Assembly (NCBI GenBank): GCA_964396895.1
Contig: CAYNGJ010000014.1
Span: 1 to 64,000, forward strand
DNA length: 64,000 bases
Source of the DNA: UBA2334 sp964396895
GTDB lineage: Bacteria > Pseudomonadota > Gammaproteobacteria > Burkholderiales > Burkholderiaceae_C
Direction: 5' to 3'
The stretch's first letter is position 1. Each line of letters opens with the position of its first letter. The translations under genes and the position numbers were made by a program. Of this stretch, positions 51,869 through 60,578 are shown one piece after another. The notes under the pieces were generated by a model. That model was not told where the DNA came from. It saw only the letters and a program-made list of their open reading frames with translations, and did no database searches.

Positions 51869-52765
51869 ATGGATTTCAAACAGATTGAAGGCTTTGTGCG
51901 CGTGGCCGAGTTGGGCAGCTTCACCAAGGCCGCGCAATTGCTGGACACCACGCAGCCCGCGCTGTCGCGCCAGGTGCGCCTGCTGGAGGTGGAACTGCGC
52001 CAAACCCTGCTGGTGCGCAACGGGCGCGGGGCCGTGCCCACCGAGGCGGGGCTGCGGCTGCTGAACCACGGGCGCGGCATATTGCACCAAGTGGCCCGCG
52101 CCCAGGAAGACCTGGGCCGCGTGCGCGGCGCACTGGCCGGGCGTGTGGCCATTGGCCTGCCGCCCAGCCTGTCGCGGGTGTTGGCCGTGCCGCTGATGCG
52201 CGCCTTTCGCACCCAGCTGCCCGAGGCGCAGCTGTCCATCAGCGAGGGCCTTTCAGCCCAAATGCAAGACTGGCTGGTGCAAGGGCGGTTGGACATTGCT
52301 GTGCTCTACAACACCGGCCCGGCCCCCGAGCTGGACATCACCCCCCTGGCCGACGAAGACCTGTTTCTGGTGCAGGCCCGCCAGCCCGGCCTGGCCGAAG
52401 ACCCACCGCCCGGCGCCATTCCCCTGGCCGAGGTGGCCGAGCTGCCGCTGGTCATTCCCACCCGACCCAACGCCGTGCGCAGCCATGTGGAGGCCGAAAT
52501 GGCCGCGATTGGCCGCCGCATGAAGGTGGCGCTGGAAATTGACGGCGTGGGCGCCATCCTGGACCTGGTGGCCGACGGGGCCGGGGCCGCCCTGCTCTCG
52601 CGCAACGCCGTCAGCAGCAGCGTGCGCCCCAGCGCCTACGAGGTGCGTGCCGTGTGCAACCCGCCGCTGCGCACCCGCTTGTGCCTGGCCGTCAGCGCCA
52701 GCCGCCCCACCACGCTGACGCAGCAAACCACGCTGGAGCTGATTCGGCGCACCATGGGGGCCTGA
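51869..52765 (+). CDS. LysR-family regulator of the lig cluster
   Basis: This is a 298-residue LysR-type activator. The winged helix is DFKQIEGFVRVAELGSFTKAA (about 2-22) with QPALSRQVRLLEVEL, and the effector domain follows (GRVAIGLPPSLSRVL). It is divergent from the lig-side gene across about 100 bp, the usual arrangement for autoregulated LysR genes. It is the likely regulator of the protocatechuate genes. Effector unknown; intermediates such as protocatechuate are likely. Confidence 0.88.
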   Translation: MDFKQIEGFVRVAELGSFTKAAQLLDTTQPALSRQVRLLEVELRQTLLVRNGRGAVPTEAGLRLLNHGRGILHQVARAQEDLGRVRGALAGRVAIGLPPSLSRVLAVPLMRAFRTQLPEAQLSISEGLSAQMQDWLVQGRLDIAVLYNTGPAPELDITPLADEDLFLVQARQPGLAEDPPPGAIPLAEVAELPLVIPTRPNAVRSHVEAEMAAIGRRMKVALEIDGVGAILDLVADGAGAALLSRNAVSSSVRPSAYEVRAVCNPPLRTRLCLAVSASRPTTLTQQTTLELIRRTMGA

Positions 52766-52878
52766 GCGTGGCCCAAGCCCCAAGGTCAACCGCGTCACCC
52801 TGGTCGCCACCTTCGCCGATCTCACCGTCGTCACAGGTTACATCCCCACTGGCCCCCACCCACTGGGTGCTGCCCAGC

Positions 52879-53718
52879 ATGGCCGCAGACCAGCCCCCCA
52901 CACCGGGCGAGCCCTGCCTGCCGCTCAGCCAAGCCAACGCCCTGCTCGCCCCGCTCGGCCAGTCGCACCGCCACGCCGTGGCCGAAGCGCTGCTGCGCGT
53001 GCTGGGTGCGCAGGTACCGCTGGCACAGTGCGCCATCTTCGGGTTTGAGGAGGGGCAGCGCCCGCAACTGGTGGCCGTGGGCGACCGCTCGCGCACCAGC
53101 GCGCTGCCGCGCATTGCCCAGGCCTATGTGCGCCGCTTTTCCCGGCTGGACCCGGTGATGGCCGTCATGGCGCAGGCACTGCCCGCTGCGCTGCGGGCCG
53201 GGCTGGCGCACCCCACGCAACCGCTGATCGCGCTGCACCGCCAGCGCCCTGCCGACATTGCCCACGCCGAGTACCGGCAGGTGTGCTACGAGCTGCCCCA
53301 GGTGGCCGAGCGCCTGGCCGTGCTGGCCCTGTACGAAGGCCGACGCTGGATGGCGGTGTACCTGTACCGGGGGCTGGAGCACGGCCCGTTTGACGATGCC
53401 GCCGTGGCCGTGGTGCAGGCTTTTGCGCCGCTGGTGGTGCATGCCGTGCGCCTGCACCACACCGGCCATGCGCTGCAACAGGACTTGTCTGGCCTGATGC
53501 TGGCGCGCATACAACGCCGCTGCCCCGACCTGACCCCGCGCGAGCTGGACGTGCTGCGCGGCCTGCTGCGCGGGCTGGACACCCCCGCCCTCGCCGCCCA
53601 ACTGGGCGTGACCGTGGCCAGCGCGCAGACCTACATCAAGCGCACCCACCGCAAACTGGGCGTGAGCGGCCAGCGCGACCTGCTGGCTTGGTTGATGGAG
53701 CCCACGGCGCCAGACTGA
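52879..53718 (+). CDS. LuxR-type transcriptional regulator
   Basis: This is a 279-residue regulator with a C-terminal LuxR helix-turn-helix (LTPRELDVLRGLLRGL, then VTVASAQTYIKRTHRKLG). The N-terminal two thirds has no acyl-homoserine-lactone or response-regulator signature that I recognise. ATG 52879 is used; a GTG at 52768, two bases after the LysR stop, would give a longer product in an operon with LysR. It precedes the FAD monooxygenase gene on the same strand and may regulate it. Confidence 0.75.
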   Translation: MAADQPPTPGEPCLPLSQANALLAPLGQSHRHAVAEALLRVLGAQVPLAQCAIFGFEEGQRPQLVAVGDRSRTSALPRIAQAYVRRFSRLDPVMAVMAQALPAALRAGLAHPTQPLIALHRQRPADIAHAEYRQVCYELPQVAERLAVLALYEGRRWMAVYLYRGLEHGPFDDAAVAVVQAFAPLVVHAVRLHHTGHALQQDLSGLMLARIQRRCPDLTPRELDVLRGLLRGLDTPALAAQLGVTVASAQTYIKRTHRKLGVSGQRDLLAWLMEPTAPD

Positions 53719-53786
53719 ACACCGGCAGCCGCCGAGCCCGCCTTCGCCTGGTGGTTTCAAACTGGATGCGAATGGGTGAATATTTC

Positions 53787-53846
53787 AATAGCTATAAAGC
53801 CAATCAATAAAAGCGATAGAGGCCAAAAAATCTTATAAATATCAGG
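53787..53846. repeat. AT-rich dispersed repeat copy
   Basis: AATAGCTATAAAGCC, a spacer, AAGCGATAGAGGCCAAAAAA and an AT tail. This is the best copy of the family in the window, including the TAGAGGCC end. It lies between the LuxR stop and the FAD monooxygenase. Confidence 0.6.
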
Positions 53847-53927
53847 GTAAACGCTTGTCACCCACCGGGGACATCGCTGCATGGGCCGATGCCTACACTG
53901 GTGGCACTTGAACCGGAGACACCCGCC

Positions 53928-55664
53928 ATGCACCAGCCCCACGCCACCCCCCGCGCTTCCATCTATTACAAGTACCAAGTGTTCGACGCTTGGCTGCCCC
54001 CGCCAGCGGGCGAGGCAGGAACCACCGCATCCACACCCGGCCCGCAGGTGGTGGTGGCCGGGGGTGGCCCCATCGGGCTGGTGACCGCGCTGGCGCTGGC
54101 GCAGCAAGGCATTCGCACGGTGGTGCTGGAGAGCGAGCGCCAAGTGTCCGAAGGCAGCCGGGCCATTGTGTTCACCCGCCGCTCCATGGAAATTTTGCAG
54201 CAGGTGGGCGTCGCCGAGCGCATCACGCAAAACGGCCTGCCCTGGCGCTTTGGCAACTCGTTTTACCGGGGCCAGCGCGTGTTTCGCATGGAGGCTCCGC
54301 ACGATGCGGACGACCGCTTCTTCCCCATGATCAACCTGCAGCAGCAGTACCTGGAGGAGTACCTGATCGACGCCGTACAGGCCCATCCGCTCATAGAGCT
54401 GCGCTGGGGCAACCGCGTGACCGCCATCAAGCAGACAGTCAGCCAGACCGCCACCCACGCCACGCTGACCGTGGACACGCCCGCAGGCCCCTACGAGCTG
54501 ACCACGCCCTGGCTGGTGGCCGCAGACGGCGCGCGCTCGGCCATTCGCACCCTCATGGACTTGAAGCTGGAAGGCAGCGCCTACGAGGGCAAGTTTGTGA
54601 TTGCCGACATCCGCGTGGACCTGCCCCTGCCCACCGAGCGCCTGGCATTTTTTGACCCCGACTGGAACCCCGGCAACACCGTGCTCATGCACCGCGAGCC
54701 CCACGGCATCTGGCGGGTGGACTACCAATTGCCCCCCAACGAAACGCCTGATCAAGCGCTGGCCCCCGAATCACTCAAGGCCCGCATTGACGCGCAATTG
54801 GCGTCCATCGGCCACGCCGGGGCCGCGTGGGAGCTGGACTGGTGCTCGGTCTATTCGGCCCGCACCCTCACCCTGCCCGACTACGTGCAGGGCCGCGTGC
54901 TGTTCACGGGTGACGCCGCCCACCTGCTGCCCATTTTTGGTGTGCGCGGGGCCAACACCGGGTTTCAGGATGCGCAGGCCTTGGCCTGGCGCCTGGCCCT
55001 GGTGGCCAAGGGCGTGGCACCGGCCACACTGCTGGCCAGTTACAGCACCGAGCGCGTGGGCGCGGCCCGCGAAATCATTGAGGAAGCGGGTAAGAGCACC
55101 CGCTTCATGACCCCACCCACTCGGGGGTTTCGGCTGCTGCGCGATGCGGTGCTGTCGCTCTCGCTCAGCCAGCCCTTTGTGGGGCCGCTGTACCACTGGC
55201 GCACGTCCCGCCCGCACGAATACGCGCACTCGACGCTGAACTCGGCGGGCGACGACACCCTGCTGTTCAAAGCCGGCCCAGGTCACGGCGCACCGCCCCA
55301 AAACGTGCAACTGGGGGCCGACGACCACCTGCTGGACCACCTCACCCACGGCTTCACGCTGCTGTATTTCACGGCAGACCCCGAGCTGCCCGCCGCCCTG
55401 CAACGCGTGGTGAGCGACTGGCAAGCCCGTGGCCTGCCACTGCGTGTGCTGGCCGTATCGAATGGCGACAGTTCGAACCCTGTGGCCGGGGCCGAGGCCA
55501 CCCTGGCAGACCCACAAGGCCGTGTGCGCCAGCGCCACGGCGTGCAGGCCAGTGGCGCGGCCTACCTGTTGCGCCCCGACCAGCACGTGTGCGCCCGCTG
55601 GATGAGCGTGGACGCCACGCGCCTGAACAACGCCCTGACCACCGCCACCGGAGCCACTGCATGA
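53928..55664 (+). CDS. FAD-dependent aromatic monooxygenase
   Basis: This is a flavoprotein hydroxylase of the phenol/3-HPP (PheA/MhpA/TfdB) class, 578 residues from ATG 53928. The FAD site is VVVAGGGPIGLVTALALA (about 37-54), DG motif in VAADGARSAIR, and GDAAHLLPIFGVRGANTGFQDA (about 327-348) binds the ribityl/pyrophosphate part. The C-terminal thioredoxin-like domain follows. The substrate is an aromatic or phenolic compound, not defined. Its stop overlaps the DUF2783 gene start (ATGA). An in-frame start at 53889 is possible. Confidence 0.83.
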   Translation: MHQPHATPRASIYYKYQVFDAWLPPPAGEAGTTASTPGPQVVVAGGGPIGLVTALALAQQGIRTVVLESERQVSEGSRAIVFTRRSMEILQQVGVAERITQNGLPWRFGNSFYRGQRVFRMEAPHDADDRFFPMINLQQQYLEEYLIDAVQAHPLIELRWGNRVTAIKQTVSQTATHATLTVDTPAGPYELTTPWLVAADGARSAIRTLMDLKLEGSAYEGKFVIADIRVDLPLPTERLAFFDPDWNPGNTVLMHREPHGIWRVDYQLPPNETPDQALAPESLKARIDAQLASIGHAGAAWELDWCSVYSARTLTLPDYVQGRVLFTGDAAHLLPIFGVRGANTGFQDAQALAWRLALVAKGVAPATLLASYSTERVGAAREIIEEAGKSTRFMTPPTRGFRLLRDAVLSLSLSQPFVGPLYHWRTSRPHEYAHSTLNSAGDDTLLFKAGPGHGAPPQNVQLGADDHLLDHLTHGFTLLYFTADPELPAALQRVVSDWQARGLPLRVLAVSNGDSSNPVAGAEATLADPQGRVRQRHGVQASGAAYLLRPDQHVCARWMSVDATRLNNALTTATGATA

Positions 55665-55858
55665 ACACGCCCACCACCACCGCCCTGACCATTCCCGCGC
55701 TGGAAGATGTATACGACGCGCTGGCCACCGCCATCGACGGTGTGGCCCCCGACAAGACAGCGCTGTTCCTGACCAAATTGGCCCTGCTCAACGCCAACGC
55801 ACTGGGGCAAGCCGACACCTTCAAAGCCCACATTGCCGCCGCGCTGCGTGACCTGTGA
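55661..55858 (+). CDS. DUF2783-like small protein
   Basis: This is a 65-residue helical protein (LEDVYDALATAIDGV then TALFLTKLALLNANAL), matching the small DUF2783 family often found directly after FAD-dependent aromatic monooxygenases. The start overlaps the monooxygenase stop by four bases, so it is translationally coupled and may be an accessory subunit. No Cys, membrane segment or cofactor motif is seen. Function unknown. A strong terminator follows. Confidence 0.7.
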   Translation: MNTPTTTALTIPALEDVYDALATAIDGVAPDKTALFLTKLALLNANALGQADTFKAHIAAALRDL

Positions 55859-55892
55859 ACCGCCTTCAGGCGACGCCTGTCACCTCACACAC

Positions 55893-55917
55893 ATCGGCCC
55901 ATGGGCCGATTTTTTTG
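55893..55917 (+). terminator. Rho-independent terminator
   Basis: A perfect palindrome, ATCGGCCCATGGGCCGAT, followed by seven Ts, closes the monooxygenase/DUF2783 operon and separates it from the paa operon. Confidence 0.88.
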
Positions 55918-56050
55918 CCTCATGCGGGTAAACCCCAGTCAAACATGACACAAACCTACTTCCAAAAGCACAGATCGTTGTATTACATTCAACGCATTGA
56001 ATTTGATTGTTTTGTATCAAATAAAAACCAGCCCACCTCCAGGAGATCCC

Positions 56051-57730
56051 ATGCCCCATCCCTTGCTGAACCAACACCAAGCCCTGCTCGATGGCGCCAT
56101 GAACGCCATGGCCACCCGTGGTTACTGGTCTCCTTTCAGCGAAATGCCCAGCCCCAAGGTGTATGGCGAAACGTCTGCAGACGATGGCAAGCAAGCTTTT
56201 GAATCACTTCTGAAGAAGGATTTTGTGCTCGACCAGCCCGGCCACACCGGCTGGATCAGCCCCGAGCAATCGCCCTACGGCGTGGCGCTGGACGTGCACT
56301 ACCCCGTGTGTGACCACGAGGCACTGGTGGTGGCCGCGCAGGCCGCCATGCCCGCCTGGCAAGCCGTGGGGGCAGAAGGCCGCACCGGCATCTGCCTGGA
56401 AATGTTGACGCGCCTCAACCGCCAGAGCTTTGAAATTGCCCACGCCGTCATGGCCACCACCGGCCAGGGCTGGATGATGGCCTTTCAGGCCGGTGGCCCC
56501 CATGCACAAGACCGTGGCCTGGAGGCCGTGGCCTACGCCTGGCGCGAGCAGAGCTTTGTGCCCGGTGAAACCACCTGGACCAAGCCGCAGGGCAAGAACC
56601 CGCCCATCGTCATGAAGAAACACTACGAGGTGGTGGGCCGGGGCGTGGCGCTGGTCATTGGCTGCGGCACCTTCCCCACCTGGAACACCTACCCCGGTGT
56701 GTTTGCCGCGCTGGCCACGGGCAACGCCGTCATCGTCAAGCCGCACAGCAACGCGGTGCTGCCCGCCGCCATCACCGTGCGCACGCTGCGCGCCGTGCTG
56801 GCCGAGCAGGGCCTTGACCCCAACCTGGTCACCCTGTGCGTGACAGAGCAGCGCAGCACCACGCAGGCGCTGGCCACCCACCCCGCCGTGAAGTCGGTGG
56901 ACTTCACCGGCGGCAACACCTTCGGCCAGTGGCTCATCGCCAACTGCAAGCAGGCGCAGGTGTATGCCGAGTTGGCAGGCGTCAACCACATCGTCATCGA
57001 CTCCACCAACGCCTACAAGGCCATGCTGGGCAACCTGGCGTTCACGCTGTCGCTGTACTCGGCGCAGATGTGCACCACCACACAAGCCATTCTGGTGCCC
57101 GCTGGCGGCATCGCCACCGACCAAGGCCACAAGACGTATGACGAGGTGTGCGCTGACCTGGGCGCGGCCATCCAGAAATTCCTCAGCAAGCCCGAAGTGG
57201 CTTGCGCCGTGTTGGGGGCCATCCAGTCCAACGACACGCTGGCCCGCATCGAGCAGGCCAACAGCGGTGCTTGGGGCCAAGTGGTGCTGGCTTCGCAAAC
57301 CCTGAACAACCCCGAATTCCCCAACGCCACCGTGCGCACCCCCGTGCTGCTGGCCTGCGATGCGACTGACGTGGCCGCCTACCAGGAAGAGCGCTTTGGC
57401 CCCGTGGCCTTTGTGGTCAAGTGCGCCGACACCGCTGCCGCCGTGGCCTTGTCCGAGCACATGGTCAACACCCACGGCGCGCTCACCGTGGGCGTGTACA
57501 GCACCAGCGATGCGGTGATTGACGCCATGACGGCGGCCACTTGGCGCAGCAAAGTGGCCTTGTCCATCAACCTGACCGGTGGCGTGTTTGTCAACCAGTC
57601 TGCCGCTTTCTCTGACTACCACGGCACCGGCGGCAACCCGGCGGCCAATGCCAGCTACGCCGATTCGGCCTTTGTGGCCAACCGCTTCCGTGTGGTGCAG
57701 CGCCGCTACCACGTGGAAAGCGCCGCCTGA
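56051..57730 (+). CDS. paaN: Phenylacetate degradation aldehyde dehydrogenase PaaN
   Basis: This is an aldehyde-dehydrogenase-fold protein of 559 residues, PaaN type. The NAD region has VIGCGTFPTWNTYPGVFAAL, and the catalytic Cys is in YSAQMCTTTQA; the Glu region is AELAGVNHI. It is shorter than the PaaZ fusion (about 680) and has no MaoC-type hydratase domain, so the ring-opening hydrolase must be separate. A strong AGGAG site precedes the ATG. First gene of the operon. Confidence 0.9.
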   Translation: MPHPLLNQHQALLDGAMNAMATRGYWSPFSEMPSPKVYGETSADDGKQAFESLLKKDFVLDQPGHTGWISPEQSPYGVALDVHYPVCDHEALVVAAQAAMPAWQAVGAEGRTGICLEMLTRLNRQSFEIAHAVMATTGQGWMMAFQAGGPHAQDRGLEAVAYAWREQSFVPGETTWTKPQGKNPPIVMKKHYEVVGRGVALVIGCGTFPTWNTYPGVFAALATGNAVIVKPHSNAVLPAAITVRTLRAVLAEQGLDPNLVTLCVTEQRSTTQALATHPAVKSVDFTGGNTFGQWLIANCKQAQVYAELAGVNHIVIDSTNAYKAMLGNLAFTLSLYSAQMCTTTQAILVPAGGIATDQGHKTYDEVCADLGAAIQKFLSKPEVACAVLGAIQSNDTLARIEQANSGAWGQVVLASQTLNNPEFPNATVRTPVLLACDATDVAAYQEERFGPVAFVVKCADTAAAVALSEHMVNTHGALTVGVYSTSDAVIDAMTAATWRSKVALSINLTGGVFVNQSAAFSDYHGTGGNPAANASYADSAFVANRFRVVQRRYHVESAA

Positions 57731-57828
57731 CCCTTCACCCAAGCCCAGACCCCAGGGGAACAAAAAAGCCGTCGCAGCGGCCCCCTGGTACTGATTCATG
57801 AGCTAAGAACCCAATGGAGACAAGCGGT

Positions 57829-58644
57829 ATGGACTATAAAAGCATTCAATTTGTTGTGGACAGCGCCAGCGGCGTGGCCCGCCTCACGCTGAACCGGCCA
57901 GACAAGATGAACGCCTTCACCGGCGACATGCACGCCGAGCTGCGCCACGCACTCGATGCCCTGCAGGCGGGCAGTGGCGACTGCGCCAACGTGCGCGTGC
58001 TGGTGGTCACCGGCGCAGGTCGGGGCTTTTGCGCCGGGCAAGATTTGGCCGACCCCGACATGGTGTTCACCCCCGGACAAACCCCGCCCGACATTGGCAA
58101 CGTGGTCGAGCGCAACTTCAAACCCCTGGTCATGCGCCTGACCAACCTGCGCGTGCCGACCATTGCCCGCGTGCAAGGCGTGGCCGCCGGGGCAGGTTGC
58201 AGCCTGGCGCTGGCCTGCGACATGGTGGTGGCGGCAGAGGCGGCGTCTTTCATGCTGCCGTTTTCCAAAATTGGGTTGATTCCCGACACCGGTGCCTCCT
58301 GGGCCGTGACCCAGCGCGTGGGCCTGGCCCGCGCCATGGGCCTGGCACTGACCGCCCAAAAGCTGCCCGCCGCCAAGGCGGCCGACTGGGGGCTGATTTG
58401 GGAATGCGTGGCCAACGACGCGCTGGACGGCGCGGTGGACGCCCTGGCCGCCCAACTCGCCGCCCTGCCCACCACCGCCCTGGTGCGCACCCGCGCCGCC
58501 ATGCTGGCCGCACACACCGCCACGCTGGAGCAGCACCTGTCGTTTGAGGCGCTGATGATGCGCGAGCTGGGCCACAGCGCCGACTACATCGAGGGCGTGG
58601 CCGCTTTCCTGGAAAAACGCCCGGCGCGCTTCAACCAGGGCTGA
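57829..58644 (+). CDS. paaG: Ring-1,2-epoxyphenylacetyl-CoA isomerase PaaG
   Basis: This is a crotonase-fold isomerase of 271 residues that converts ring-1,2-epoxyphenylacetyl-CoA to the oxepin. The CoA-oxyanion motifs are GAGRGFCAGQDLADPDM (about 61-77) and GVAAGAGCSLALACDMVVA (about 117-135), with the GADWGLI-like AADWGLIWECV. ATG 57829 is chosen over an ATG five codons earlier because the Shine-Dalgarno-like GACAAGCGG is spaced better, but both are possible. Preceded by paaN by 98 bp. Confidence 0.9.
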   Translation: MDYKSIQFVVDSASGVARLTLNRPDKMNAFTGDMHAELRHALDALQAGSGDCANVRVLVVTGAGRGFCAGQDLADPDMVFTPGQTPPDIGNVVERNFKPLVMRLTNLRVPTIARVQGVAAGAGCSLALACDMVVAAEAASFMLPFSKIGLIPDTGASWAVTQRVGLARAMGLALTAQKLPAAKAADWGLIWECVANDALDGAVDALAAQLAALPTTALVRTRAAMLAAHTATLEQHLSFEALMMRELGHSADYIEGVAAFLEKRPARFNQG

Positions 58645-58664
58645 TGCCTGCACATTTAAAAAAT

Positions 58665-58706
58665 CACAGCTGAAAAACCTTACCCATCAAGCGATAGAGC
58701 CATAAA
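58665..58706. repeat. AT-rich dispersed repeat copy, degenerate
   Basis: CACAGCTGAAAAACC, then CATCAAGCGATAGAGCC and an AT tail, matches the AATAGCT...AAGCGATAGAGGCC pattern. It occupies most of the 64-bp paaG-paaI gap. Confidence 0.5.
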
Positions 58707-58708
58707 TA

Positions 58709-59191
58709 ATGACAAATGCAGTTTCCAGCCCTGTGCCCACCGAGCCGCAGGCACTCGCCGAGGCCGTGGCCCAGGCCATGTGGTCGCGCGACCCGGCCAC
58801 CCAGGCGCTGGGCATGGCCATCGCGTCCGTGGCACCTGGCTCGGCCACGTTGACCATGCCAGTGCGCCAGGACATGCTCAACGGCCACGGCATTTGCCAC
58901 GGCGGCTTCATGTTCACGCTGGCCGACAGCGCGTTTGCGTATGCCTGCAACAGCCACAACCGCAACACCGTGGCCTCGGCCTGCGCCATTGACTTTTTGG
59001 CCCCGGCCCGCGAAGGCGATGTGCTGGAAGCCGAGGCCGTCGAGCGCTCGCGCTCGGGCCGCACGGGGGTGTACGACATCACCGTGCGTGTGGTCGGCGG
59101 CAAAACCGTGGCGCTGTTCCGGGGCAAGAGTTACCGCATCGACGGTGAAGTCATTGCCGGCCTGACCACCCACGCGCCACAGAAACCCTAA
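58709..59191 (+). CDS. paaI: Hot-dog thioesterase PaaI
   Basis: This is a 160-residue hot-dog-fold acyl-CoA thioesterase that releases dead-end phenylacetyl-CoA intermediates. Family motifs are NGHGICHGGFMFTLADSAFAYACN (about 53-76) with the catalytic Asp in LADSAF and ASACAIDFLAPAREGDVLEAEA. Normal length. The preceding AT-rich repeat leaves little room for a ribosome site (none clear). Confidence 0.92.
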   Translation: MTNAVSSPVPTEPQALAEAVAQAMWSRDPATQALGMAIASVAPGSATLTMPVRQDMLNGHGICHGGFMFTLADSAFAYACNSHNRNTVASACAIDFLAPAREGDVLEAEAVERSRSGRTGVYDITVRVVGGKTVALFRGKSYRIDGEVIAGLTTHAPQKP

Positions 59192-59218
59192 ACACCCGTT
59201 CCCCCAGGAGACAAGCCC

Positions 59219-60538
59219 ATGACCGTGAAGCAGCCCCAGCCGGGCGACCTCGACCCCATTGAAACCGCCAGCCGCGACGAAATTGCCGCCCTGCAACTGC
59301 AGCGCCTGAAGTGGAGCCTGCAGCACGCCTACGACAACGTGCCGCACTACCGCGCCAAGTTCGACGCCAAAGGCGTGCATCCGTCCGACCTGACAACCCT
59401 GGCCGACCTTGCCAAGTTTCCGTTCACCACCAAGTCCGACCTGCGCGACAACTACCCCTTCGGCCTGTTTGCCGTGCCCCGCACCCAGGTGGCGCGGGTG
59501 CACGCCTCGTCGGGCACCACGGGCAAACCCACGGTGGTGGGCTACACGCTCAAAGACATCGACAACTGGGCCAACCTGGTGGCGCGCTCCATCCGCGCCG
59601 CAGGCGGACGGCCCGGTGACATTTGCCACATCGCCTACGGCTACGGCCTGTTCACCGGTGGCTTGGGTGCGCACTACGGCGCCGAGCGCGCCGGGTGCAC
59701 GGTCATTCCCATGTCGGGCGGACAGACCGAAAAGCAGGTGCAGCTGATCCAGGACTTCCGGCCCGACATCATCATGGTCACGCCGTCGTACTCGCTGGTG
59801 ATCGCCGAGGAATTTGCCCGCCAGGGCGTGGCGCCGCAAGACATTTCGCTCAAGGTCGGCATCTTCGGGGCCGAGCCCTGGGGCGAGGGCATGCGCCAGC
59901 AAATCGAAGCAGGCCTGGGCCTGGACGCGGTGGACATCTACGGCCTGTCTGAAGTCATGGGCCCCGGCGTGGCCAGCGAGTGCATCGAGAGCAAAGACGG
60001 CCCCGTCATCTGGGAAGACCACTTCTACCCCGAAATCATCCACCCCGAAACGGGCGAACCCGTGGCCGATGGCGAAGAGGGCGAACTGGTGTTCACCTCG
60101 CTGTCCAAAGAGGCGTTGCCCATCATCCGCTACCGCACCCGCGACCTGACCCGCCTGCTGCCCCCCACCAGCCGCAGTTTCAGGCGCATGGGCCGCATCG
60201 TGGGCCGCTCGGACGACATGCTCATCGTCCGGGGCGTCAACGTATTCCCCACGCAAATTGAAGAACAGGTGCTGCGCGACCAACGCCTGTCGGGCATGTA
60301 CCAAATCATGCTGACCCGCGACGGCCATTTGGACAACGTGGAAGTGCGCTGCGAGCTGCAGGCCGCTCAGTCACTCAGCCCTGCCGACCTGGCCACGCTG
60401 GCCAAAGAGTTGCAGTACCGCATCAAAACCGTCATTGGCATCTCCACCAAAGTCACCGTGATGGACTTTGGCACCCTGCCCCGCTCCCAGACCGGCAAAG
60501 CCCGCCGCGTGTGGGACGACCGCCCCAGCCAAGTTTGA
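59219..60538 (+). CDS. paaK: Phenylacetate-CoA ligase PaaK
   Basis: This is an ANL-superfamily ligase of 439 residues that activates phenylacetate with ATP and CoA. The phosphate loop is ASSGTTGKPTVVGYT (about 97-111), then MSGGQTEKQ, and DIYGLSEVMGPGVASEC for the adenylate site; the C-terminal lid has GRIVGRSDDMLIVRGVNVFPTQIE and the Lys near TLPRSQTGKARRV. A good AGGAG site precedes the ATG. Confidence 0.95.
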   Translation: MTVKQPQPGDLDPIETASRDEIAALQLQRLKWSLQHAYDNVPHYRAKFDAKGVHPSDLTTLADLAKFPFTTKSDLRDNYPFGLFAVPRTQVARVHASSGTTGKPTVVGYTLKDIDNWANLVARSIRAAGGRPGDICHIAYGYGLFTGGLGAHYGAERAGCTVIPMSGGQTEKQVQLIQDFRPDIIMVTPSYSLVIAEEFARQGVAPQDISLKVGIFGAEPWGEGMRQQIEAGLGLDAVDIYGLSEVMGPGVASECIESKDGPVIWEDHFYPEIIHPETGEPVADGEEGELVFTSLSKEALPIIRYRTRDLTRLLPPTSRSFRRMGRIVGRSDDMLIVRGVNVFPTQIEEQVLRDQRLSGMYQIMLTRDGHLDNVEVRCELQAAQSLSPADLATLAKELQYRIKTVIGISTKVTVMDFGTLPRSQTGKARRVWDDRPSQV

Positions 60539-60578
60539 GCCCCCACCCCCCTTCCCCTAACCACAGGAGCCGCGACAG

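Noticed and set aside
53757..54755. 332-codon minus-strand frame before and within the FAD monooxygenase
   Set aside because: Gly/His-rich shadow with no domain; the monooxygenase frame is clear.
56204..57799. 531-codon minus-strand frame opposite paaN
   Set aside because: Antisense shadow; paaN has a ribosome site and conserved motifs.
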